This document shows, one piece after another, positions 20,404-28,181 of a stretch of 64,000 nucleotides of DNA; position 1 is the first letter of the stretch, and every line of letters begins with the position of its first letter. Origin of the DNA: Balneola sp. EhC07 (GTDB taxonomy: Bacteria; Bacteroidota; Rhodothermia; Balneolales; Balneolaceae). The stretch is from NCBI RefSeq assembly GCF_001650905.1, contig NZ_LXYG01000012.1, forward strand, positions 185,497-249,496, written 5' to 3'. Both the position numbers and the translations under genes were made by a program. Below the pieces are notes generated by a model. That model was given only the letters and a program-made list of their open reading frames with translations. It was not told where the DNA came from and made no database searches.

Positions 20404-20470
20404 AGCGAGAGATGAGACTCCCCGAATAGCCAGGACCACAACAACCTTGTCAAGACAGAGCTATTCTCAC
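20404..20470 (-). pseudogene. Decayed tRNA-Gly copy
   Basis: On the minus strand this 67-nt stretch begins GTGAGAATAGCTC and ends GAGTCTCATCTCTCGC plus T. The intact tRNA-Gly at 27088-27160 begins GCGAGAATAGCTC and ends GAGTCTCGTTTCTCGC plus T. The anticodon arm matches at 11 of 12 positions, but the anticodon GCC has become GAC. Most of the D loop is deleted and an unrelated segment (about 22 nt in place of 14) replaces the variable/T region. The acceptor ends can still pair with one wobble and one mismatch. It lies just past the katG terminator and is very unlikely to be a working tRNA. Confidence 0.75.
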
Positions 20471-20506
20471 AGAAGATGATTGGAGTAAAACCTCAAAAAC
20501 TCAACA

Positions 20507-23500
20507 CTAATTTAGTTGCAGCCAATTGTCTTGTCGAACCTGATCGGGACGTGTTCCATATGGATCAATACTCACATATTGCGGAAGGGTGTCAATCCGG
20601 AACGTTAGCTTTTGTGTTCCGTCGGTAACCTTCATTGGTTCAAGAAATATGGTCTGCTCTTTTGATGCTTTTGAAGGATGAGTGGTAAATAGCCCCACAG
20701 GAATGGGCTCATTCATGGAAACCGAAGACTCAATTCCATCTATCGATTCAAATTTAGAAGCATCAATGGTCATGGTAATTTCATAGCTGCCATCGTTAAG
20801 TTCGGTATAGTCTAAGTCCTCAACCGAAAGATCATAGGTGATGATTTTCTTAAACCAGTCTTCAATGAGGGAGTGATATTCCACAGGAGTTGCCGCGTAC
20901 AATTCTTCTAAAAATTCGAGAGAAGTTACAGTTGCATCGATCTCGTTTTTATGTCGTTGCACCAAAGTTTTTAAGATCCGGTTTATTGCTTCTTCGCCAA
21001 TGAGTTCTTTCAAGGCTACCATCACTATATAGCTTTTGCCATACATCATATAGCGTTCTCCCTGTTCCAAATACAAAGGTTGCTCAGGAGTGGAAGCATA
21101 AGAACGACCATTAAAATAGGCACGATTAGCTGTTTCACTCAGTTGAAAAAGCGAAGCCATTCCAAAATGTTTTTCCATGACTACAGCTTCGGTGTATTTG
21201 GCAAAACCTTCCACAAAAATAGCTCCTCCGCTTACGTTCTGTGTGCTGAGCATGTGTCCCCACCATTGGTGAGCGACTTCATGAATGGTGCGCTTTGCAA
21301 TCAGGCTGAAGGCTTCGGGGTCACGTTCATCCACCAGATACAAATTATTTTCCACCATACTGATCATTCCTGAAGCGGCATATCCTCCAAATCTCCAGTA
21401 AGAAGGGATTTCAGCTATACGAAGATGATCAAGGTGATAGTCTCCAAATTCCTGTTGAGCATAATCCAGCGTGTGTTTCATGCTATTCATGATGGTGGAA
21501 TTATTGAAGGCGTGTTCCGAATGGAAATAATGCTCCAGCGTTATTCCTTGATATTTTTCCTGTTCAACTTCATACACTCCGGAGTGATAGCTGATAGCAG
21601 GAGCCACCGGATTTTGAGATTTAAACCGATAATAATTCCGATTATTTTCGGTCCATTCCTCTTCAAGACGACCAACGGTTACACCTGTCTGAGAAACGGG
21701 TACTGATAGTATTGTTTCGAAATCAACCCGCCCAAATCCGGATTCCATGACATCAAAATCAGCTGCTGAAGGTCGTTCAAATGATTTTCTTGGAAGACCG
21801 CGTTTATTCCGTTCGGGGTTATTTCGGATCTCAAGACTTTGAGTATATCCTAGAAACGGACTGAAATCACGGAGGTGTACATAACTGCCGTTATCTACCA
21901 GATCATTTCCGGATTGCAGTCCTTTGTGGCTTCCATCTGCAGAAAATTCAAGTCTGACAGTATCTCCGGGTTGTACCGGCGTATCGAATTGAAATTCAAA
22001 AATTCCATGTATGGGATCGGTATTCACTAACGTAGCCCGTTCGAGTTTAATTTCAGTGATGGTTTTTTTCTCAATAAACAGCGCCCGGTTTACTACCGAA
22101 TCACTTTTATTCATGAGCGTGTACACAGCATCAACGGAATAGCTTCTTTCGTCTGGATAAAGTGCTACATCCGTGTAAATGGAAATCGGGTACATCCAAT
22201 TCACCTCATCAAAGTGTTTATATTTTTTCTCGTAGTCCGCCCGGCGATCCAGGAATTCATCCGAAGAAAGATATTCTGTTTCGATATTGGTTTTGTAGAA
22301 GATCATCCCGGAAGTACTGAGAAAAGCCAATCCCAGAACAGCGAGAATGGTCAGCTTTTTGCGTGACCAATTTCTGAATACCTGCTTAGTATGAATCAGA
22401 AAGCTTTCAATAATACCTCGTCGCCAACCATGAAGAGCGATGACCGACAAAATGAATCCCAATAGAAGCCAATGCAGAGAGAAGAGATAAAAAACAGAAG
22501 CATTGTTGCTCAAACCGGACATATCCGAGAACGTAACCGTTGGCATAGCTCCGACTCTTAGCAGCGGATGTTCAATACCCAGCGTACCTGACAAAGGAGT
22601 TGCAAAGGTTACAACGAGCAATCCGGTTATTGCCATTCCAAGATATTTTCCGGGAGAAAGTGATTGGATAAACAGGGCGATCAGAATATAGAAAGCAAGT
22701 GGAGCTCCATGAAAATAATACAGCGATAAGTAGGTGCTCAAGTTGAATGTGGGATAGTCCAGCAGCACCTGAAAAATCATTGCAATCACAATTTCGAGTG
22801 TTACAAATAACAATGGAATGCACATCAGCACGGAAACTTTCGACCAAAAGAAAGACGCGTTTGAGGCCGGAGTCGCATCAAGGATAAGATGCATATTTTC
22901 ACTTCGTTCTTTCCAACCCCATTCTCCGCTGAAGAAAATGATCAACATCACACCAAAAATAAAGATGGCAGTGCTGTTTAATCCCGCCAACAAAGCAGTT
23001 ACCGGATACAGACTTTCAGAATAGCTACCGCCATCAACGAGCCTTGAATAAAATTCGGAGCACATCACAAAAACGATAAAAACGATCATCGCCTGAAAAG
23101 GAAGGCTTTTGAACAGTTGCTTAATTCCTATTCTGCTTTGGGAAAAGAAAGAATACCAAAAGGCCTTTTGAGTGAATGGAGAAATATCCAACGGCTGGTA
23201 GTTACTATCTGTACTAACATCTTTTAGTTGTATTTGGTCTGATGAAGCCTTTTGCTTTTTTCGCTGCAAAACCCGGAAAGAGAATAATTGGTATGTTGCT
23301 CCAAGAATAGCGAATGTGATCCCAATCCATAGTAATCTATTGTACAAGAAATTCCCTGAAAGGGATACTAAGACGCTGTTTTTCTGAAAGGGAGTGAGGT
23401 ACTGACTTTGCTCCATGAAAGCCGAAACACCAAAGGGATCGCCCAGCGCAGCAATCGTCATATTATCAGTGTGACTTGGTGTTGAACCTGCCAGCATCGG

Positions 23501-24079
23501 GGAATCAAAATAGAAAGAACACACAAAGTACAATACATAGATTAACAAAGCAGACGCGTAGACCGACATCCTGTTTTTAGTTAAGAGTCCCACAGAAAAA
23601 ATGAAGCCCGAGCAGATAAATACATTTGGAAGTACGAAGACCAACCAGTTCCAGAAATAGTGAAACAGGTTGAGTGGAGCCAGACGATCGGGGTCAAGGT
23701 TCATGATCTGACTTCCGGTAATCATTCCAATTATCAGCGGACTCACTGCAAGCAGACTGAAGATGAAAACCCCGGAAAACCGGCTGATAAAAAATTGATA
23801 TTTCTGAACACCGGTACTGAAAATGATTTCCTGCATACGATGTGTGCTGTCGCGTAGCACGCCATTAATAACAAAAAACATAATGGCAAAAACGGCTCCC
23901 AGAGTAAAAATGGAGGTATAATAGCTGATCTGATAAGGGGCATTGAAGTTGACGAGATCAGGAGCGAAAGCTTGTCCGCCAATTTGTAGTCCGGATATAA
24001 AGAAAAGGACCATAGCTGCCGGAAGCGCCCAGAGTTTCCTTTGATAAATAAGTTCGAATTTTAATAACGCAGCAATCAT
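20507..24079 (-). CDS. ABC-2 type permease fused to an M1 aminopeptidase
   Basis: A 1190-residue membrane protein. Residues about 1-600 hold two ABC-2-like blocks of six or so helices each (for example LWALPAAMVLFFISG, AMFFVINGVLRDST, and a second set after 325 with IFGVMLIIFFSGEWGWKERSENMHLI). After a last helix near 585 comes an extracytoplasmic M1 metallopeptidase. It has GYAASGMISMVEN (exopeptidase motif) and the zinc site H933-E-V-A-H937 with E957 as third ligand, spaced 19 rather than the usual 18 residues. The ATPase gene is directly upstream and overlaps by 4 nt, so both make one transporter. This fusion is known in Bacteroidota; its substrate is not established. Confidence 0.92.
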   Translation of the reverse strand: MIAALLKFELIYQRKLWALPAAMVLFFISGLQIGGQAFAPDLVNFNAPYQISYYTSIFTLGAVFAIMFFVINGVLRDSTHRMQEIIFSTGVQKYQFFISRFSGVFIFSLLAVSPLIIGMITGSQIMNLDPDRLAPLNLFHYFWNWLVFVLPNVFICSGFIFSVGLLTKNRMSVYASALLIYVLYFVCSFYFDSPMLAGSTPSHTDNMTIAALGDPFGVSAFMEQSQYLTPFQKNSVLVSLSGNFLYNRLLWIGITFAILGATYQLFSFRVLQRKKQKASSDQIQLKDVSTDSNYQPLDISPFTQKAFWYSFFSQSRIGIKQLFKSLPFQAMIVFIVFVMCSEFYSRLVDGGSYSESLYPVTALLAGLNSTAIFIFGVMLIIFFSGEWGWKERSENMHLILDATPASNASFFWSKVSVLMCIPLLFVTLEIVIAMIFQVLLDYPTFNLSTYLSLYYFHGAPLAFYILIALFIQSLSPGKYLGMAITGLLVVTFATPLSGTLGIEHPLLRVGAMPTVTFSDMSGLSNNASVFYLFSLHWLLLGFILSVIALHGWRRGIIESFLIHTKQVFRNWSRKKLTILAVLGLAFLSTSGMIFYKTNIETEYLSSDEFLDRRADYEKKYKHFDEVNWMYPISIYTDVALYPDERSYSVDAVYTLMNKSDSVVNRALFIEKKTITEIKLERATLVNTDPIHGIFEFQFDTPVQPGDTVRLEFSADGSHKGLQSGNDLVDNGSYVHLRDFSPFLGYTQSLEIRNNPERNKRGLPRKSFERPSAADFDVMESGFGRVDFETILSVPVSQTGVTVGRLEEEWTENNRNYYRFKSQNPVAPAISYHSGVYEVEQEKYQGITLEHYFHSEHAFNNSTIMNSMKHTLDYAQQEFGDYHLDHLRIAEIPSYWRFGGYAASGMISMVENNLYLVDERDPEAFSLIAKRTIHEVAHQWWGHMLSTQNVSGGAIFVEGFAKYTEAVVMEKHFGMASLFQLSETANRAYFNGRSYASTPEQPLYLEQGERYMMYGKSYIVMVALKELIGEEAINRILKTLVQRHKNEIDATVTSLEFLEELYAATPVEYHSLIEDWFKKIITYDLSVEDLDYTELNDGSYEITMTIDASKFESIDGIESSVSMNEPIPVGLFTTHPSKASKEQTIFLEPMKVTDGTQKLTFRIDTLPQYVSIDPYGTRPDQVRQDNWLQLN

Positions 24080-24978
24080 GATACACCCACGGTTTGTTGT
24101 TCAGAGTTTGAAACCACTGAGAAATAGAAATCTTCGAGTGTGGGAGCGACGGACTTGAAATCATTTCCCGGAGCGTGATCGGCTAATACATGAATTTGAG
24201 TGTTCCCGGCTGCTAGCCTGGTGGAAATAATATGATGAGATTCCCGATAGTTGGATAGTTCAATCGCGGGAATAGTTTTTTTCCAGATTTTACCTTCCAG
24301 TGTGCTTACCAGCTCTGAAGGGTTTCCCTGAACTACCAGTGATCCTTTATCAAGAACCGCCATATTCGAGCATAAATTGTAGATATCAGCCACTATATGA
24401 GTGGAAAGAATCACAATGATGTTTTCGCCTATTTTGCTGAGCAAGTTCAGGAAGCGATGTCTTTCTTCCGGGTCTAATCCAGCTGTGGGTTCATCCACAA
24501 TGATGATTTGAGGATTTCCTAATAATGCCTGAGCAATCCCAAATCGCTGTCGCATTCCTCCTGAATAAGTATGAACATGTTTCTTTCGGTGCTCATACAA
24601 ATTGGTTTGACGCAGTAGCTCCTCTATTTGTCGGCTTCGATCTTTTTTACTTGTGATCCCTTTCAGAACGGCAATGTGATGTAGTAACTCAACCGCAGAT
24701 ATTTTAGGATATACTCCAAACTCCTGAGGCAAATAACCCAAACCTTTTCGTACTATATCGGGATTCTTTTGAATATCGACCCCATTGAACAGGATTTTAC
24801 CTGAAGATGGAGATTGTAATGTTGCTATGGTTCGCATCAGGGAAGATTTACCGGCGCCATTGGCACCCAATAATCCATACATTCCATTCCGGATAGTTAG
24901 TGATACATTGCTTAATGCTTGTACACCGTTAGCATAGATTTTGGAAATATTTTGAATGTCTAATGTGTGCATAATCAC
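24076..24978 (-). CDS. ABC transporter ATP-binding protein
   Basis: A 300-residue ATPase with Walker A GANGAGKSSLMR, Q-loop PQEFGVYPKI, signature YSGGMRQRFGIAQAL, Walker B IIIVDEPTAGLDPEERH and H-loop STHIVADIY, followed by a roughly 80-residue C-terminal extension. It energises the permease/M1 fusion encoded 4 nt downstream. The gene pair is divergent from the LytS/LytTR pair, separated by 203 nt that contain an inverted repeat, which suggests that the two-component system controls it. That link is inference from layout. Confidence 0.93.
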   Translation of the reverse strand: MIMHTLDIQNISKIYANGVQALSNVSLTIRNGMYGLLGANGAGKSSLMRTIATLQSPSSGKILFNGVDIQKNPDIVRKGLGYLPQEFGVYPKISAVELLHHIAVLKGITSKKDRSRQIEELLRQTNLYEHRKKHVHTYSGGMRQRFGIAQALLGNPQIIIVDEPTAGLDPEERHRFLNLLSKIGENIIVILSTHIVADIYNLCSNMAVLDKGSLVVQGNPSELVSTLEGKIWKKTIPAIELSNYRESHHIISTRLAAGNTQIHVLADHAPGNDFKSVAPTLEDFYFSVVSNSEQQTVGVS

Positions 24979-25053
24979 GTCTTAATTATTGAATTTTGAC
25001 GAAATTACGGAGGCTTAATAGCTTTGTTAAGGTGATTAGACGGACAATAAAAA

Positions 25054-25103
25054 TTTTGACATCAACAGTATGAAAACCGTGATGAATCCGGTTCATGTCA
25101 AAA
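25054..25103. promoter_or_regulatory. Inverted repeat TTTTGACAT / ATGTCAAAA in divergent control region
   Basis: Nine-bp perfect arms (25054-25062 and 25095-25103) enclose an inner imperfect pair (TGAAAACCG and CGGTTCA). The element lies between the divergent ABC ATPase (start 24978) and lytS-like gene (start 25182). It could be an operator of the LytTR regulator or a hairpin in the lytS leader. LytTR proteins usually bind direct repeats, so this is only a candidate. Confidence 0.45.
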
Positions 25104-25181
25104 AAAGAAGGACTCGTTTCAAAAAACAAACTGTTCAACACGAAGAAGAGTATCAGTGTCTGATTTCACTTATTTTAAGTT

Positions 25182-26312
25182 ATGAATAACATCTTTCGAA
25201 AATATCAGGCTTTTGTAATAGGACCGATTATTACTTTTGTATTGATTCTGTTTATGCAGTATATCGACCTGATCAGAGTCCCCGGAAACGCCTGGATCAG
25301 CAATACTTTGGGTTTCTTGTTCTATGCGTATTTTATTTCACTGGCCATACATCGCTACCTGAAAAGCGGGGGAAGGATAATTAAGGTAGGCACCGGTTTT
25401 TTTGTATTGGTGATGGTGATTTTCAGTATCGGATATTTTACCAGTCAACTTCAGGATAATCCGTTGATGATTCTGCTGATGATCTCATTCTGGCTGATGT
25501 TGTTCTATTTCATCCTTCCGGATTTCTTTAAAAAGTATCGTTTCCTGATTTTTGGGCTTTATGGTGGCTCAGCACTATTCTTTTTATATGCCCGATTATT
25601 CACAGGTAGCTTTGAACTGTATGAAAGTACTTACAAAATGTGGGCTTTAAGTCTGTTTTTACTACCCATCCCGATATTGATAGCTCTGTGGTTTTATGAA
25701 CAATGGAAATGGTTCAGAACTTTGAAAGCCGAAAAGGCGGAGGCTGAATTAGCGTTACTGAGGAGTCAGGTTAATCCACATTTCTTTTTTAATACACTGA
25801 ATAATTTGTATTCGTTGGTGGTTCATCAATCGAAAAAAGCGCCCGAGGTGATTCTCAAGCTTTCGGATATGATGCGCTACACTATTTATGAGGGTAAAAA
25901 AGATAAAGTAAGTTTGAAAGACGAGATCGAATATCTGCAAGGCTATATCGATCTGCATAAAATACGATATCAGAAAGAGGTGGACATCCGATTCGAAACT
26001 CCTGAAGAAATGGATTTACAGGTAGCACCCTTACTTTTTATCGTACCTCTGGAGAATGCCTTCAAACATGGAGTGGAGTCATTGAGGGATGGAGCGTTTA
26101 TCCATGCTTCTATCAAAACAGATATTCAAAACGAGAAACTGGTTTTTGAAATCAGTAACAATTTTGAAGAAAAGAACCCGAATTCTGAAAAGGGGATCGG
26201 ATTGGCAAATCTTAGGCAGCGATTGGAGCTGTTGTACCCCGATCAGCACCAACTTGATATTGTAAAAGGTGAGAACGAATTTAAAATAACACTTCAGCTT
26301 AATATGCTATGA
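25182..26312 (+). CDS. LytS/YehU-type sensor histidine kinase
   Basis: The 376-residue protein has about six N-terminal helices (to about residue 175) without a large sensor domain, then a short coiled linker. The His_kinase domain phosphoacceptor is in QVNPHFFFNTLNNLYSL (His about residue 206), and a degenerate HATPase C-terminus follows with PLLFIVPLENAFKHGVE and GIGLANLRQRLELLY. This is the Bacteroidota LytS-type layout. It overlaps the LytTR regulator by 4 nt. The signal is probably sensed in or at the membrane. Its position opposite the ABC/M1 transporter suggests control of that system. Confidence 0.92.
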   Translation: MNNIFRKYQAFVIGPIITFVLILFMQYIDLIRVPGNAWISNTLGFLFYAYFISLAIHRYLKSGGRIIKVGTGFFVLVMVIFSIGYFTSQLQDNPLMILLMISFWLMLFYFILPDFFKKYRFLIFGLYGGSALFFLYARLFTGSFELYESTYKMWALSLFLLPIPILIALWFYEQWKWFRTLKAEKAEAELALLRSQVNPHFFFNTLNNLYSLVVHQSKKAPEVILKLSDMMRYTIYEGKKDKVSLKDEIEYLQGYIDLHKIRYQKEVDIRFETPEEMDLQVAPLLFIVPLENAFKHGVESLRDGAFIHASIKTDIQNEKLVFEISNNFEEKNPNSEKGIGLANLRQRLELLYPDQHQLDIVKGENEFKITLQLNML

Positions 26313-27022
26313 TCAAATGTATAATTGTTGATGATGAGCCTTTGGCGCATGACCTGGTGACTACATTCTGTAAGAGAATACCTCACTTACAAGTTGTAGC
26401 TCAATGCTATGATGCTTTTGAAGCTTTGGAATGGTTAAACTCGAATAATGTCGATCTGATGTTTTTGGATTTACATATGCCTGAACTCAAAGGCTTCGAA
26501 TTTCTTAGAACGCTCCAAGCTCCTCCCAAAGTGATCGTAACTACAGCTTATAAAGAACATGCTCTTGAAGGGTATGAACTGGCTATAAAAGATTATCTGG
26601 TTAAACCCTTTAGCTTTGAACGCTTTTTGAAGGCAGTAAATAAAGCTATCGGAAGCCCTTCCTCAGTTAGTAATAAACAAAACAACAGTGAGGAGAAGGA
26701 AGGGCATGTTTCTCGATTTTTTGTGAAAGGAGAGAAAGAACACTATCAAATAAATACGAAAGATATTTTATATGTGGAAGCCAAAGGTAATTACGCCACA
26801 ATGTTTATGGAAAAGGGAGAAATTTTGGTACATGAAAAGATATCCGGTTTAGAGGAGTTGCTTCCTGAATCTGGATTTCTGCGTGTACACCGGTCATTCA
26901 TAATTTCCTTAAACAAAATAACTTCGATGAAAGGTGATGTCTTAATTATAGGAAATCATGAAGTTCCTATCGGACAGACTTACAGCAAAGCCATCCGAGA
27001 AATAATATTGAACAAAAAATAG
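26309..27022 (+). CDS. LytTR-family response regulator
   Basis: A 237-residue regulator. The receiver domain (about 1-120) has IIVDDEPLAHDL, the phosphoacceptor Asp in DLMFLDLHMPELKG, TTAYKEHALEGYEL and the conserved Lys in DYLVKPFSFERFL. The LytTR DNA-binding domain (about 140-237) has KDILYVEAKGNYATMF and FLRVHRSFIISLNKI. It is the cognate partner of the upstream kinase (4-nt overlap). A bidirectional terminator separates it from the tRNA-Gly gene. Confidence 0.95.
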   Translation: MIKCIIVDDEPLAHDLVTTFCKRIPHLQVVAQCYDAFEALEWLNSNNVDLMFLDLHMPELKGFEFLRTLQAPPKVIVTTAYKEHALEGYELAIKDYLVKPFSFERFLKAVNKAIGSPSSVSNKQNNSEEKEGHVSRFFVKGEKEHYQINTKDILYVEAKGNYATMFMEKGEILVHEKISGLEELLPESGFLRVHRSFIISLNKITSMKGDVLIIGNHEVPIGQTYSKAIREIILNKK

Positions 27023-27051
27023 TTTCCCAGTATAGATTTAATCTTATAAAA

Positions 27052-27082
27052 AAAGCCTTCCAGATTATATCTGAAAGGCTTT
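27052..27082. terminator. Bidirectional terminator between lytTR and tRNA-Gly
   Basis: AAAGCCTTCCAGAT pairs with ATCTGAAAGGCTTT (one mismatch) around a TAT loop, with A-runs on the left side giving a U-tract on the minus strand and a weak one on the plus strand. It can end both the lytTR transcript and the tRNA transcript. Confidence 0.85.
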
Positions 27083-27087
27083 GTAAG

Positions 27088-27160
27088 AGCGAGAAACGAG
27101 ACTCGAACTCGCGACCCCAACCTTGGCAAGGTTGTGCTCTACCAACTGAGCTATTCTCGC
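27088..27160 (-). tRNA. tRNA-Gly (GCC)
   Basis: The minus strand folds as a cloverleaf: acceptor GCGAGAA/TTCTCGC, D arm GCTC/GAGC, anticodon stem CAACC/GGTTG with loop TTGCCAA (anticodon GCC), T arm GCGAG/CTCGT with loop TTCGAGT, and discriminator U73, as expected for bacterial glycine tRNA. CCA is not encoded; the next bases read CTT. A truncated relative lies at 20404-20470. Confidence 0.97.
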
Positions 27161-27286
27161 ATTCAGTAAAATTCGTTTCATTTCTGAAACGGCTTTAAAT
27201 ATAAGGCTGATTTAGATTACAATTCAACCTTAATTTTGAAAAGATTCAACATTTAGCTTGTTTAATATTTCAACTTCATAATATGC

Positions 27287-27371
27287 GGTCTGACGGCTTG
27301 AGTCCGTCTGACCAAAATCCGTTTATGGCATGGAGTATTTCCATCAGACGGGATATCCGTCAGATGGAAAT
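27287..27371. repeat. Two related imperfect hairpins (TCTGACGG/CCGTCTGA)
   Basis: The first hairpin, 27287-27313, pairs GGTCTGACGG with CCGTCTGACC with one central T-T mismatch. The second, 27337-27371, pairs ATTTCCATCAGACGG with CCGTCAGATGGAAAT with one A-A mismatch at the equivalent place. They share a GACGG/CCGTC core, so they look like two diverged copies of one palindromic repeat placed side by side. They lie downstream of nth and may end its transcript; nothing else is seen between 27161 and 27400. Confidence 0.75.
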
Positions 27372-27400
27372 TTCTGATAGTAATCTGTAATTTATATTTC

Positions 27401-28099
27401 CTAAGATTTTTTTTCCTTATCCCTCATCTTTTGGCACTCACAGTTAATTCCATATTCTTCACAAAGTGGGTGATCCGGAGCAGAAGAAATTCTTGCTTTA
27501 CAAGGTCCGCGGCCGTGATGTATCATCAGGTGTGAGAGATCAGTCCAGTTTTCCTGAGGAAATAACGCCATAAGATCGCGCTCGATCTTGTCTGTATTTG
27601 ATTTATGTTTTGTCAATCCAAACCTGTTCGAGAAGCGCTTAACGTGCGTATCAACTACTACACCTTCGTTTATTCCAAATGCATTACCTAGTACAACATT
27701 AGCTGTTTTTCGAGCAGCTCCGCGTAGTTTTAGAAGATCATCCATGTTTTGAGGTACTTTGCCATCAAACTCTTCGGCTAAAATTGTAGAGGTTTCTTTT
27801 AATGATTTCGCTTTATTTCTGAAGAAACCGGTTGTTCTTACCAGCTCTTCTAGATCTTCAATGGGAGCGTCTTTCATTAATTCCGGAGTTGGATAGAGTT
27901 CAAATAATTCAGGAGTTACTTTATTTACCCGAACATCGGTGCATTGCGCACTTAAAATAGTGGCGATCAACAACTCAAAAGGATTTCGGTGATCTAATTC
28001 ACACTCGGGATTTGGGTAGTAAGTATAAAGCTCATTTAAGATCTTCTGAGCTCGCTCTTTTTGCTTCTTTGTTTTTCGTGGCAGTTTTTGCTTCGACAT
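27401..28099 (-). CDS. nth: Endonuclease III with atypical Fe-S cysteine spacing
   Basis: The 232-residue protein is a base-excision glycosylase/AP lyase for oxidised pyrimidines. The helix-hairpin-helix reads LRGAARKTANVVLGNAFG, with the catalytic Lys in RKTA, and the catalytic Asp is in VVVDTHVKRFSNR. The hairpin has LRGAA where LPGVG is common. The C-terminal cysteines are C200, C213, C220 and C222 (spacing 12-6-1), not the textbook 6-2-5, so the [4Fe-4S] loop is altered or lost. The N-terminal basic KKQKERAQKI segment and length fit the family. It is a single gene, divergent from the MFS gene at 28182. Confidence 0.93.
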   Translation of the reverse strand: MSKQKLPRKTKKQKERAQKILNELYTYYPNPECELDHRNPFELLIATILSAQCTDVRVNKVTPELFELYPTPELMKDAPIEDLEELVRTTGFFRNKAKSLKETSTILAEEFDGKVPQNMDDLLKLRGAARKTANVVLGNAFGINEGVVVDTHVKRFSNRFGLTKHKSNTDKIERDLMALFPQENWTDLSHLMIHHGRGPCKARISSAPDHPLCEEYGINCECQKMRDKEKKS

Positions 28100-28181
28100 A
28101 AATAGAATTTTCTTTTTCTAAACATAAAGATTGTACCATAGATAAGGAACTTATGTGAAATATAGTTTCTAAATTCCCGCC

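Noticed and set aside
20404..20470. Functional second tRNA gene
   Set aside because: D arm deleted, variable/T region replaced and anticodon changed; cannot fold a normal cloverleaf.
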